A stretch of DNA of 47,663 nucleotides from Aquificaceae bacterium (lineage in GTDB: Bacteria > Aquificota > Aquificia > Aquificales > Aquificaceae): assembly GCA_027014155.1 (NCBI GenBank), contig JALWEG010000015.1, forward strand, positions 1 through 47,663. Reading direction: 5' to 3'. Position 1 is the first letter of the stretch, and each line of letters starts with the position of its first letter. This document shows positions 32,120 to 40,900 of this stretch, piece by piece. Position numbers and translations under genes: made by a program. The notes under the pieces were generated by a model. It was not told the DNA's origin and did not search any database. It saw only the letters and a program-made list of their open reading frames with translations.

Positions 32120-32604
32120 GGAAGGCATTCACCCTCGTAGAGGTTCTCGTAGTTTTAACCTTGATGGGTCTTCTCTTCGGTATGCTCTCCTTTGCCTTTT
32201 ACCGTGCCAGCAACGGGAGCCTGAATGTTTTGCAGCTTTCTGAATCCATCAAACGGGAAGCGGTGCTCTACTGGGAACTTGAGAGAAAGATAACCGGCGC
32301 GAAAGAGATATACATAGAGAACGACAGGATATACATGCTGACGACCGGAGGCAGTCTGTACGACGGAGTTGTGAAGTGCGCTTACTTCGTAAAAGACGGA
32401 GCTCTTTTCTACTACGAGTTCCCGTATCCCTACCTCTCCTTAGACGACATAGAAGAGTCAAAGGCCTACAAGGTTATGGAGGTGGAAAGCTTCAAGGTGA
32501 GAGCCAAGGTCAGGGATTCGGAGGTAAGAACCCTGATAGGACTGCCGGATTACGTCCTGATAACTATAAACGACAGGAGCTTTACATACAGGGTGGTGAA
32601 GTGA
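32116..32604 (+). CDS. Minor pseudopilin (GspJ-like)
   Basis: The 162-residue product has the prepilin site KA/FTLVEVLVVLTLMGLLFGML with Glu5 after a very short leader. The mature part is a beta-rich domain with ERKITGAKEIYIENDRIYML. Its length and place after GspG and GspI-like genes suit GspJ. The ATG overlaps the previous gene by 4 nt. The next gene is a lipoprotein 48 bp downstream. Confidence 0.83.
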   Translation: MRKAFTLVEVLVVLTLMGLLFGMLSFAFYRASNGSLNVLQLSESIKREAVLYWELERKITGAKEIYIENDRIYMLTTGGSLYDGVVKCAYFVKDGALFYYEFPYPYLSLDDIEESKAYKVMEVESFKVRAKVRDSEVRTLIGLPDYVLITINDRSFTYRVVK

Positions 32605-32652
32605 TATGGTATTATTAAGTTCTAAAAGCTTAAGCCATAAAGGAGGGTTGTG

Positions 32653-33303
32653 GTGAAAAAGGTTAAACTTGCCCTTGCTGCGGGCTTGCTATCCGCGGGT
32701 TTGCTCTCTTGCGGCGGAGGAGGCTCCGGTATATACGGAGGGTTTGATACGGTCCTCATAGGCGTAAGCCAAGTTAACCCTCCAAAGCTGGAAAGCGATA
32801 CGCTAATACTGCAAGACAACGATGGAGATGGCTTTTGCGACGGATACTCTTTTCAGGACGATGCTCTGCAGATAACCCTCAAAAGTGAACCCATAAAAGA
32901 TGCCAACGGGGAGGTTATAACCCCGAACCCTTCACCCGTTTATATAGACAGGTATAGACTTACCTTTGTCAGCGGTGTCAGCAACAATAACTGCGAGAGA
33001 TACAAAAGTTGCAGGAGCTTATTTGCTCAACCTTACGAGCAGTTTACCTCAATAACCATAAATCCTAACGAGGAGCTTACCGTGGGTTTAGTTGTAGTCT
33101 TGGCTTCCTGGAAATCCTCGGTATTGAGCCAATACTGTGCCACCCCCTTGGATAACTGCATTTACAACGTGGTGCTTGAACTGAGAGGTAGAGAGGTGCT
33201 AACGGGCAGTACAAAGACCATCAGGGCTACCTTTAACGTGCAGTTTGCCAACTACAACCAGGGTAATGCTCAAGGAGCTACCGCAGATGCTAACTGTCAG
33301 TAA
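32653..33303 (+). CDS. Secreted lipoprotein with a calcium-loop-like motif
   Basis: The product (216 residues) has a lipoprotein signal peptide with lipobox LLSC, putting the lipidated Cys near position 20, followed by a Gly-rich linker. A DNDGDGFCDGY loop resembles type-3 thrombospondin/dockerin Ca-binding loops. Several more Cys (SNNNCERYKSC, QYCATPLDNC) could form disulfides outside the cell. I chose GTG at 32653, 6 nt after AGGAGG; GTG at 32650 is also possible. It lies between pseudopilin genes and the CTERM-like protein, and is probably part of the same operon. Confidence 0.8.
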   Translation: MKKVKLALAAGLLSAGLLSCGGGGSGIYGGFDTVLIGVSQVNPPKLESDTLILQDNDGDGFCDGYSFQDDALQITLKSEPIKDANGEVITPNPSPVYIDRYRLTFVSGVSNNNCERYKSCRSLFAQPYEQFTSITINPNEELTVGLVVVLASWKSSVLSQYCATPLDNCIYNVVLELRGREVLTGSTKTIRATFNVQFANYNQGNAQGATADANCQ

Positions 33304-33328
33304 TAAGATATTAAGGGAGGTTTAAACT

Positions 33329-34993
33329 ATGGGAATAGGAATAAAAAAGGTATTCTTAGGTTTACTCTTGGCTTCCATAGGCACAGGCTTGAGTGCTCCG
33401 ATGCTTAGGATATTTCCCGACTCCCCCTATAGCTTCGGTCCTACTACGATAGATACCTCTAAAACCGTTGAGTTCTCTTTGACCAACATAGGGACAGGGA
33501 TTTTGAGAGTATGCAACGTAAGCGTCAGCATGGGCTCTCCCAACTTTGAGATTGTTTCCGATAGATGCTCCGGCTCTTCCTTGGCTTACGGAGCGAGCTG
33601 CAATATAAGCGTAAGGTACACACCCAATCTCAAGGTGAACAACGTAGGCGCGATAAGCGTTGCCTACGATGACGACGAAGACAACGTAGCTTGCAATACT
33701 GTAAAGAGCGCAAGTATATCCCTCAGCGGCAGCGGAACCGCCATAAGGGTAGTTAAAGTAAGTCCTGCTCCTTCCATGGGAGGATTCAGCTTCTCTTTTC
33801 CCGCAACGGACTTTGGAAACACCAGCACCATGACCTTTAGAATATGCAACGCTGCGGGAGACCCCCTCGTATTGAACAATCCGGCCTTAGAGCTGCTAAA
33901 CACGCCCGATAGTACAACCTTCGGTATAGTGAGCAGCAACTGTCAAGGAGCGGTTCTAAATTACGCCGCAAACAACTCCGATTGTTCCCAGAATTACTGC
34001 GAGTTTAACGTGGTGTTTCAACCGCAATCGGGATACCCTTACAGTAAAACCACCTTTTACGGCTACGTGCGCATAAACGACCTGAACGGTGGACCCGACG
34101 GTCAGCCTTCAGGCTCCACGATTTCCCTTTTGGGAGAAGTCAATCCCCCCACCGGTGTGATATTTGCGGACATAGGACAATCTGCAGACCAGCTGGTGCA
34201 GTTGAACTTTACCTGTCCCGACGACCCCACCACGAACGCTAACGCAACCCAGAGCACCTTTGATTTAACTTACTCTCTTTCGGGAAGTTCATACTTCTCT
34301 TTACCCAACGGCGTTCAGGCATGTCCTACGCAATGTACTGAGAATAAACCCGTTTACTGCAACATTCTGGTCAGGTTCTCTCCGGAGACACCCGGAACCT
34401 TTACTGGACGCTTGATTATCGGATACCCGGGGGGCAGCCTTGTAAGAACCATATACGGCGTAGCCGGTTCTTCTACCGGCAATTACTTGGACGTTGACCC
34501 GGACGTTATCAACTTCGGGACCGTGTTCAGGTTCGCCTCGTACGGTGCATCTCTGATAATCAAGAATACGACCGGCTCGGCTTTAGAGTTTCAACCCCAA
34601 GCCGTAGGTGCGGGTGTAAGTATAAGCGGTATAACCTGTGGCTGTAATACGGGGTATGCCTCTAACGGACAGTTCTGCACACCGTCCGGAACCCCTACCA
34701 CGTCGCGTGCCTATAGGATTCGTCCCGGAGAGATATGCTCCATCAGCGTAGCCTTCTCTCCTCCGATAGTCGGGAACATAACCACCATAAACGCTGCAAT
34801 TCTCTTGGACACTCCCGCACAGGTAATTGCAATTCCGGTCATAGCTACGATGGAGGCACCTTCACCGCCTACGAACCCCTCTACCGGTCTTCCCTCTTTC
34901 GGTTCGGGTGGCGGTTGCAGCAGCACGGGTCTCTCTCTTCTGGGACTGCTCGCATTTTTGCCCGCAATCTGGCTCAGGAGATTCCTAAGGTAG
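33329..34993 (+). CDS. Large secreted protein with repeated choice-of-anchor-D-like domains and Cys-CTERM tail
   Basis: The 554-residue product has a signal peptide (VFLGLLLASIGTGLSA). About four beta domains of the ASH/choice-of-anchor-D type follow, at roughly 25-135, 140-265, 270-380 and 385-505. Each has a FGxxx..TxTVxFSLTN-like start and a CxISVxYTP-like end. The C-terminus is a linker rich in Pro, Thr and Ser, then GSGGGCSS with Cys near 530, a hydrophobic stretch of about 15 residues and an Arg-rich end. That tripartite tail (small/Gly-Cys motif, membrane helix, basic end) recalls sorting signals such as MYXO-CTERM. A CPBP protease is encoded nearby. GGGAGG precedes the ATG. Confidence 0.88.
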   Translation: MGIGIKKVFLGLLLASIGTGLSAPMLRIFPDSPYSFGPTTIDTSKTVEFSLTNIGTGILRVCNVSVSMGSPNFEIVSDRCSGSSLAYGASCNISVRYTPNLKVNNVGAISVAYDDDEDNVACNTVKSASISLSGSGTAIRVVKVSPAPSMGGFSFSFPATDFGNTSTMTFRICNAAGDPLVLNNPALELLNTPDSTTFGIVSSNCQGAVLNYAANNSDCSQNYCEFNVVFQPQSGYPYSKTTFYGYVRINDLNGGPDGQPSGSTISLLGEVNPPTGVIFADIGQSADQLVQLNFTCPDDPTTNANATQSTFDLTYSLSGSSYFSLPNGVQACPTQCTENKPVYCNILVRFSPETPGTFTGRLIIGYPGGSLVRTIYGVAGSSTGNYLDVDPDVINFGTVFRFASYGASLIIKNTTGSALEFQPQAVGAGVSISGITCGCNTGYASNGQFCTPSGTPTTSRAYRIRPGEICSISVAFSPPIVGNITTINAAILLDTPAQVIAIPVIATMEAPSPPTNPSTGLPSFGSGGGCSSTGLSLLGLLAFLPAIWLRRFLR

Positions 34994-34994
34994 C

Positions 34995-35651
34995 ATGCAG
35001 ATAGCCGTTCCCTTGACCGACGAGGCCTTCTCCGAGGAGGTGGGGAGGGCTGCATCTCTCGGTGCCGATATAATTGAGCTGAGGGTTGACCAGTTCAAGG
35101 ACAAATCGACCGAGCACGTGCTGGAATGCATAGACTTAGTCCACAGCAAAGGACTTAAGACCATTCTTACCGTAAGGATTCCCCAAGAAGGCGGAGCTTA
35201 CGTGGAGAACCGGTTGGAGATATTTGAGGCCGCTGCATCCGTCAGCGATTACACGGACTTAGAGCTGACCGCCAGAGAAGACATACTCAAAGTCAGGGAG
35301 TTTATGGGCAACGGCAAGCTCATAGTGTCCTTCCACGACTTTGAGAGAACACCGCCCCTTTGGCTTCTGAAAGAGGTCTATAGGGAAGCCAAGAGGTTCG
35401 GCGCCCACATACCCAAGATTGCCGTTATGGCCAACTCCCTTGATGACGTGGCCAGACTCCTGTGCTTGGGAAACGAGGAGAAGGGAGAGAAGATTCTGAT
35501 AGCGATGGGTGAGTTGGGAAGCGTATCCAGGATTGCCGCTTACGCCTTCGGTTCCGTTATATCCTACGCCTCGCTGGAGAGGAGCTTCGCACCCGGGCAG
35601 ATACCCTTAGAAGAAATGGTAAAGCTCAGAGAACGCTTCTATAGAGTATAG
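34995..35651 (+). CDS. aroD: 3-dehydroquinate dehydratase, type I
   Basis: AroD makes 3-dehydroshikimate in the shikimate pathway by a Schiff-base mechanism. The 218-residue product has ELRVDQF near the N-terminus, the catalytic His of VSFHDFERT and the Schiff-base Lys of IPKIAVMA. It starts 1 nt after the CTERM gene, so it is probably co-transcribed with it, an odd metabolic guest in a surface locus. It overlaps the opposite CPBP gene by 26 bp. Confidence 0.95.
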   Translation: MQIAVPLTDEAFSEEVGRAASLGADIIELRVDQFKDKSTEHVLECIDLVHSKGLKTILTVRIPQEGGAYVENRLEIFEAAASVSDYTDLELTAREDILKVREFMGNGKLIVSFHDFERTPPLWLLKEVYREAKRFGAHIPKIAVMANSLDDVARLLCLGNEEKGEKILIAMGELGSVSRIAAYAFGSVISYASLERSFAPGQIPLEEMVKLRERFYRV

Positions 35652-36135
35652 GGAACCTTTCCATCAAGGAGAAGTAGGAGAGATTGAAAACCCAATGGAA
35701 GATGATGGGTGCCAGTATAGAGCCCGAGCGCAGATAAACCCACCCGAATATCAGGGAGGGAAAAAAAGTAAGAACAGAGACGAAATTTTGATACAGAATC
35801 ACGTGGGGCAACGCAAAAAGGAGGGACACCGCTACGTTGTTTAACTTCCTCATCATAAAGCCCCTGAAGAAGGTCTCCTCGGCTACGGCCACGCCCAGAT
35901 TGTTCAGCACCACCCCCCAGCAGGAGAAGGAAGGTGGCAAGAGTAGCCATACCGGGAGAGATAGGGAGCCGTAAAGCAGTCCCCTCTTTAAGTTCCTGTA
36001 GCCGAGGCTCTTTATATCCTTCTCAAACACCAACGGAGAGAGTAAAACCGCCTGTGCCACAAGCGGGGTTTGGAAAAGCTTGAAAATGAAGACTCCGATG
36101 AGGAAGACTGAGTAAAGAGACAGGTAAACGAGCAC
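35626..36135 (-). CDS. CPBP-family (glutamic-type) intramembrane protease
   Basis: The 169-residue product has about six membrane segments and the CPBP/CAAX-protease motifs: EETFFRG with Glu86-Glu87 and Arg91, a His at ALPHVIL (111), and HWVFN with His147. Members include eukaryotic Rce1 and bacterial enzymes that cut CTERM-type tails, such as myxosortase. It starts with GTG. Its gene is convergent with aroD, and the CTERM-like substrate candidate lies just beyond aroD. Its substrate is not established. Bacteriocin-immunity-type CPBP is the alternative. Confidence 0.88.
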   Translation of the reverse strand: MLVYLSLYSVFLIGVFIFKLFQTPLVAQAVLLSPLVFEKDIKSLGYRNLKRGLLYGSLSLPVWLLLPPSFSCWGVVLNNLGVAVAEETFFRGFMMRKLNNVAVSLLFALPHVILYQNFVSVLTFFPSLIFGWVYLRSGSILAPIIFHWVFNLSYFSLMERFPILYRSVL

Positions 36136-36146
36136 CTATAAGATGT

Positions 36147-36161
36147 TATCACACCGTGATA
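36147..36161. promoter_or_regulatory. Inverted repeat TATCAC-ACC-GTGATA upstream of yjbQ
   Basis: A perfect 6-3-6 inverted repeat sits just upstream of and overlapping by 2 bp the likely -10 box (TACAAT, 36160-36165), between the divergent CPBP and yjbQ genes (starts at 36135 and 36176). Such a site could be an operator affecting one or both. The binding protein is unknown. Confidence 0.45.
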
Positions 36162-36175
36162 CAATACATAGACCC

Positions 36176-36580
36176 ATGCTGCACAGCTTTAGGGTAAAAA
36201 CTACAAAGCACACGAGTATGGTTAATATAACCCCTTACGTGAGGGACATAGTGAGAAAGTCTGGTGTAAAGGGGGGACTGTGCCTCGTTTACGTTCCCCA
36301 CACCACGGCCTGCGTCTTTATAAACGAGGCGGCCGACCCTGACGTCGTCAGAGACATAGCCTACGCCCTTGAGAGGCTGGTCTCTTGGGACGACCCCAAC
36401 TACAGCCACGCAGAGGGAAACTCCGCCGCACACATAAGGAGCGCAGTGATAGGCAACTCAAGAACCTTGATAATAGAAAACGGGGACCTGGTGTTGGGCA
36501 CCTGGGAAGGTATATTCTTAGGAGAGTTTGACGGACCCAGGGAAAGGAAGGTTTACGTGAAAATCCTTAAGGAAGACTGA
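36176..36580 (+). CDS. yjbQ: YjbQ / UPF0047 family protein
   Basis: YjbQ proteins are small cytosolic proteins with some reported thiamine-phosphate synthase-like activity. The product has the family motifs VPHTTACVFINEAADPDV, SHAEGNSAAHIRSAVIG and GTWEGIFLGEFDGPRER, with His/Glu residues for a metal. I chose ATG at 36176; the upstream in-frame starts lie at or before the promoter. TACAAT ends 10 nt before this ATG and there is no ribosome site. It is followed at a 2-nt gap by rseP. Confidence 0.9.
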   Translation: MLHSFRVKTTKHTSMVNITPYVRDIVRKSGVKGGLCLVYVPHTTACVFINEAADPDVVRDIAYALERLVSWDDPNYSHAEGNSAAHIRSAVIGNSRTLIIENGDLVLGTWEGIFLGEFDGPRERKVYVKILKED

Positions 36581-36582
36581 AG

Positions 36583-37890
36583 ATGTTAACGAGCGCCTTA
36601 GCCTTCATAGTTCTCATCGGGATACTTATATGGTTTCACGAGCTCGGCCACTTTTTGATGGCTAAGCTTTTCAGGGTAAGGGTAGAGGTATTCTCCATAG
36701 GTTTCGGACCCGTTCTGCTGTCCAAGAGGCTGGGGGAGACCCTGTACCAGATAGCGGCCATTCCTCTGGGTGGATACGTCAAGCTCTACGGAGAGGAGGA
36801 GTCTTCAAAGGAGCCTTACGCCTTCTCCGCAAAGCCGCCCTGGCAAAGGATAATCATAGCCTTAGGTGGACCCGTATTTAACATAATCCTGACGGTGTTC
36901 CTCTTTACTCTCGTGATGAGCTTGGGGGTAGAGGTTCCCAAATACGAAAAGCAGCAGGTTGTCGTAGGGCACGTGGCCGAAAACAGCTGGGCTCAGAAGG
37001 CGGGACTGAAACCCGGCGACAAGATCGTCTCCCTAAACGGCGTGCGGATAAAAGAGTGGAACGACCTCAGAAGGCTCTTCTTGGAGGAGAAGATAGATAA
37101 GAAGAGCAGAGCCATCTTGGAGGTAGAAAGGGGAAGCAGGCTTGTGAAGATTGAGGTTGAGGTGCCCGACCTTACCGGTGGTAAGGGTGTAGGTCTGGGA
37201 ATACTTCCGAAGATAGAGCCGGTTATAGGAGATGTTTTAAAGAACTCACCTGCTTCGCAGGTAGGTTTAAGGAAAGGGGACAGAATCTTGGCCGTGAACG
37301 GAAAGCCCGTGGAGAGCTGGTATCAGATGGTCAAGGAGATTCAGGCCTCGGAGGGCAAACCCATCAAGCTGACCTTAGAGAGGGAGGGCAAGAGAATTAC
37401 GAAAATCGTCATACCCTCTAAGAATCCCAGAACCGGGAAGCCCTTTCTCGGTGTATCTCCCAAGATAGAGACCGTCAAGGAATCTTACCCGCTACCGGAG
37501 GCCTTCTCCAGGGCCCTGGAAAGAACCAAAGAGCTTACACTGCTAACCTTCAAGGTGCTGGGTGGACTCCTGACCGGGGGAGTGTCCGTGAAGACTCTCG
37601 GAGGGCCCATAGCCATAGCCCAGTTCGCCGGGCAGGCGGCCCAGAGCGGTATAGTTCCCTACCTCTCCTCTATGGCCTTCATATCTCTGCAGCTGGGTAT
37701 ATTCAACCTGCTCCCGCTGCCCATACTTGACGGAGGCCTAATACTCCTGTTCTTGGTGGAGATGATAAGACGCAAGCCCCTGCCGGAAAAGTTCAAGGAG
37801 TACTGGCAGAAGGTGGGTTTTGCTTTGATACTGGCGCTCATGGGCTTTGTGATAGTCAACGATATACTCCGCCTCATAACCGGAGGCTGA
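36583..37890 (+). CDS. rseP: Site-2 protease RseP (M50 intramembrane metalloprotease)
   Basis: The inner-membrane zinc protease that cuts regulatory membrane proteins such as anti-sigma factors. The 435-residue product has HEXXH in WFHELGHFLMAK (near residue 17-24), two PDZ domains (around 120-215 and 215-305) with GLKPGDKIVSLNG and GLRKGDRILAVNG, and the C-terminal third-ligand motif with NLLPLPILDGG. It is close behind yjbQ and 12 bp ahead of dnaE. Confidence 0.96.
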   Translation: MLTSALAFIVLIGILIWFHELGHFLMAKLFRVRVEVFSIGFGPVLLSKRLGETLYQIAAIPLGGYVKLYGEEESSKEPYAFSAKPPWQRIIIALGGPVFNIILTVFLFTLVMSLGVEVPKYEKQQVVVGHVAENSWAQKAGLKPGDKIVSLNGVRIKEWNDLRRLFLEEKIDKKSRAILEVERGSRLVKIEVEVPDLTGGKGVGLGILPKIEPVIGDVLKNSPASQVGLRKGDRILAVNGKPVESWYQMVKEIQASEGKPIKLTLEREGKRITKIVIPSKNPRTGKPFLGVSPKIETVKESYPLPEAFSRALERTKELTLLTFKVLGGLLTGGVSVKTLGGPIAIAQFAGQAAQSGIVPYLSSMAFISLQLGIFNLLPLPILDGGLILLFLVEMIRRKPLPEKFKEYWQKVGFALILALMGFVIVNDILRLITGG

Positions 37891-37902
37891 GGAGGGTTTC
37901 AA

Positions 37903-40900
37903 ATGACCAAGGATTTTGTTCACCTTCATCTTCATACACAGTATTCTCTGCTTGATGGAGCCATAAAGGTAGGGGACCTGGTCAAGAAGGCCAAGGAGTT
38001 CGGCTTTAGAGCGGTTGGAGTATCAGACCATGGGAACCTCTTTGGCTCTTACAGCTTCTATAAGACACTTAAAAGGGAGGGCATAAAACCCGTCATAGGT
38101 ATGGAGGCCTACTTTACCACAGGTTCACGCTTTGATAGGAAGAGCAAGGGTAGCGAGGACAACATCACCGACCGCTACAATCACCACCTAATTCTCATAG
38201 CCAAGGACGATAGGGGCCTGAGGAACCTTATGAAGCTCTCCACCCTATCCTACAAGGAGGGCTTTTACTACAAACCCAGGATAGATTACGAGCTTTTAGA
38301 GAGATACGGAGAGGGCCTGATAGCGCTGACCGCCTGCCTGAAGGGGGTGCCCACCTACTACGCTTCCAAGAACGAAACCGATAAGGCCCAGAGCTGGGTA
38401 AAAAAGTTCAAGGACATATTCGGGGAAGACCTTTACATAGAGCTGCAGTCCAACTCCATCAAGGAGCAGGAGATAGCCAACAGGAACCTGATAGAGATAG
38501 CGAAAAAATACGACGTTAAGCTCATAGCCACCAACGACTCCCACTACCTAACGCCCGAGGACAGAGAGGCTCACTCGGTTCTGATGGCTATCCAGATGAA
38601 GAAGACTTTAAAAGAGATAGAGAAAGGCGGCTTCTTCTGCCACAACGAAGGTCTGCACTTTGCCTCCGGTGAGGAGGTATGGCGCAAGTTTGAGGGCAAG
38701 TTTGAGGGCTGGGAGGGTGCTCTGCTCAACACCCTTGAGGTGGCGGACAAGGTGGCGGACAGCTTTGAGGTATTTGAGAACAGAAGCTACCTGCTGCCCG
38801 AATACAGCGTACCTCAAGATACCAGCCTTGACGAGTTTTTCAGAGAGTTGAGCGTAAAGGGTTTGAAAAGGCGTATAGCTCAGAACTCCATAAGAAACCC
38901 CAAGGAATACTGGGACAGACTTGAATACGAGCTGGAAGTGATAAAGAGAATGGGCTTTGCCGGATACTTCCTCATCGTTCAGGACTTTATCAACTGGGCC
39001 AAGAACAACGGCGTTCCCGTCGGACCCGGAAGGGGCTCTGCTGCCGGCTCTCTGGTAGCTTACGCCTTGGGAATAACCGACGTTGACCCCATAAGGCACG
39101 GACTCCTCTTTGAGAGGTTTCTGAACCCCGACAGGGTATCCATGCCCGATATAGACGTGGACTTCTGTCAGGACAACAGGGACAAGGTCATAGATTACGT
39201 CAGACGCAAGTACGGGGAGGAGAACGTAGCTCAAATCATAACCTACAACGTCATGAAGTCTAAGCAAACTCTCAGGGACGTGGCCAGAGCCCTCGGAGTC
39301 CACATCTCCCAGGCGGACAAGATGGCCAAACTCATACCCCAGGGGGACGTTCAGGGAACCCAGCTCTCCCTGACGGAGATGTACATCACACCGGTGGAAG
39401 AGCTTTTAGAGAGGTACGGAAAGCACAGAACGGACATAGAGGACAACGTTAACAAGTTCAGGCAGATGTGCAAAGAGAGTCCGGAGCTGGACAAGATGGT
39501 AAAGATTTCCCTCAAGCTTGAGGGACTGACCCGCCACACCTCTCTACACGCCGCCGGCGTGGTCATAGCACCTAAACCCCTTCCCGAGCTGATACCCATG
39601 TATTACGACCGAGACAGGGTGTTCGCCACCCAGTACGAGATGACCCAGCTGGAGGAACTGGGTCTCTTGAAAATGGACTTTTTAGGACTCAAGACCCTAA
39701 CGGAACTGGACTCCATGCGCCGGCTCGTCAAAGAGAGGAAGGGTGTGGAGATAAACTTCTTGTCCCTTCCCCTTGACGACGAAGGGGTCTATAAGCTTTT
39801 AAAGGAGGGAAACACCACGGGTGTGTTCCAGTTGGAAAGCTCGGGCATGAAGAAGCTCCTCAGGCAACTCAAGCCCGACTCCTTTGATGAGATAGTGGCG
39901 GTGCTCGCACTGTACAGACCCGGACCCCTAAAGAGCGGGCTGGTGGACAGCTACATAAACAGGAAGCACGGCAGGGAACCGGTTGAGTATCCCTTTCCGG
40001 AGCTTGAGCCAATCCTGAAGGAAACCTACGGGGTAATCGTCTATCAGGAGCAAATAATGAAGATGTCCCAGATTCTTGCCGGCTTCACCCCCGGAGAGGC
40101 GGACACCCTCAGAAAGGGTATAGGCAAGAAGAAGAAAGAAATAATAGAGCAGATGAGGAGCAAGTTCGTAGAGGGCGCGGTGCAGAAGGGATACCCGAGG
40201 GATAAGATAACTAAGCTTTGGGAAGACATAGAGAAGTTTGCCTCTTACTCTTTCAACAAGTCTCACTCGGTAGCTTACGGATACCTATCTTACTGGACCG
40301 CCTATATGAAGGCCCACTTTCCGGAGGAGTTCTTTGCCGTGAAGCTCACCCTTGAGAAGAACGACAACAAGTTCCTGAATTTAGCGAGAAACGCCAAGCT
40401 CATGGGCATAGAGATACTTCCGCCCCACATAAACTTTAGTGAGGTGGGCTTCAAGATAGAGGAGGAAGGTATAAGGTTCGGCTTGGGAAGGATAAAGGGA
40501 GTGGGTGAGGAGGCCACTCAGGCGATAGTGTCTGCCAGAGGCAACGCCCCCTTCAGAGGCCTGCACGACTTCATAAAGAGGGTTGACGGCCGTAAGGTGA
40601 ACAAGAAGGTGATGGAGTGCTTAATCAAGGCGGGAGCCTTTGACTTTACCGGGGAGAGCAGAGAAGAGCTACTTGAGAAGCTGAGCAGTGCCGGAAAGAA
40701 CATACTGAACGTGGCTCAGAACTCCCTCTTTGGCAACGGCACGGGGGTGCAGAAAGAGAGGAAAGGCTCAAAGGCTACCGCTCTGCGCTTTGAGAGGGAG
40801 GTGATAGGCTTCTACCTGTCAGGACACCCCTTGGAGGACTTTGAGAGGGTTCTGGAGGGCAGATACACTCCCGTAGAGGAGGCTTTAAGCTACGAGAAGG

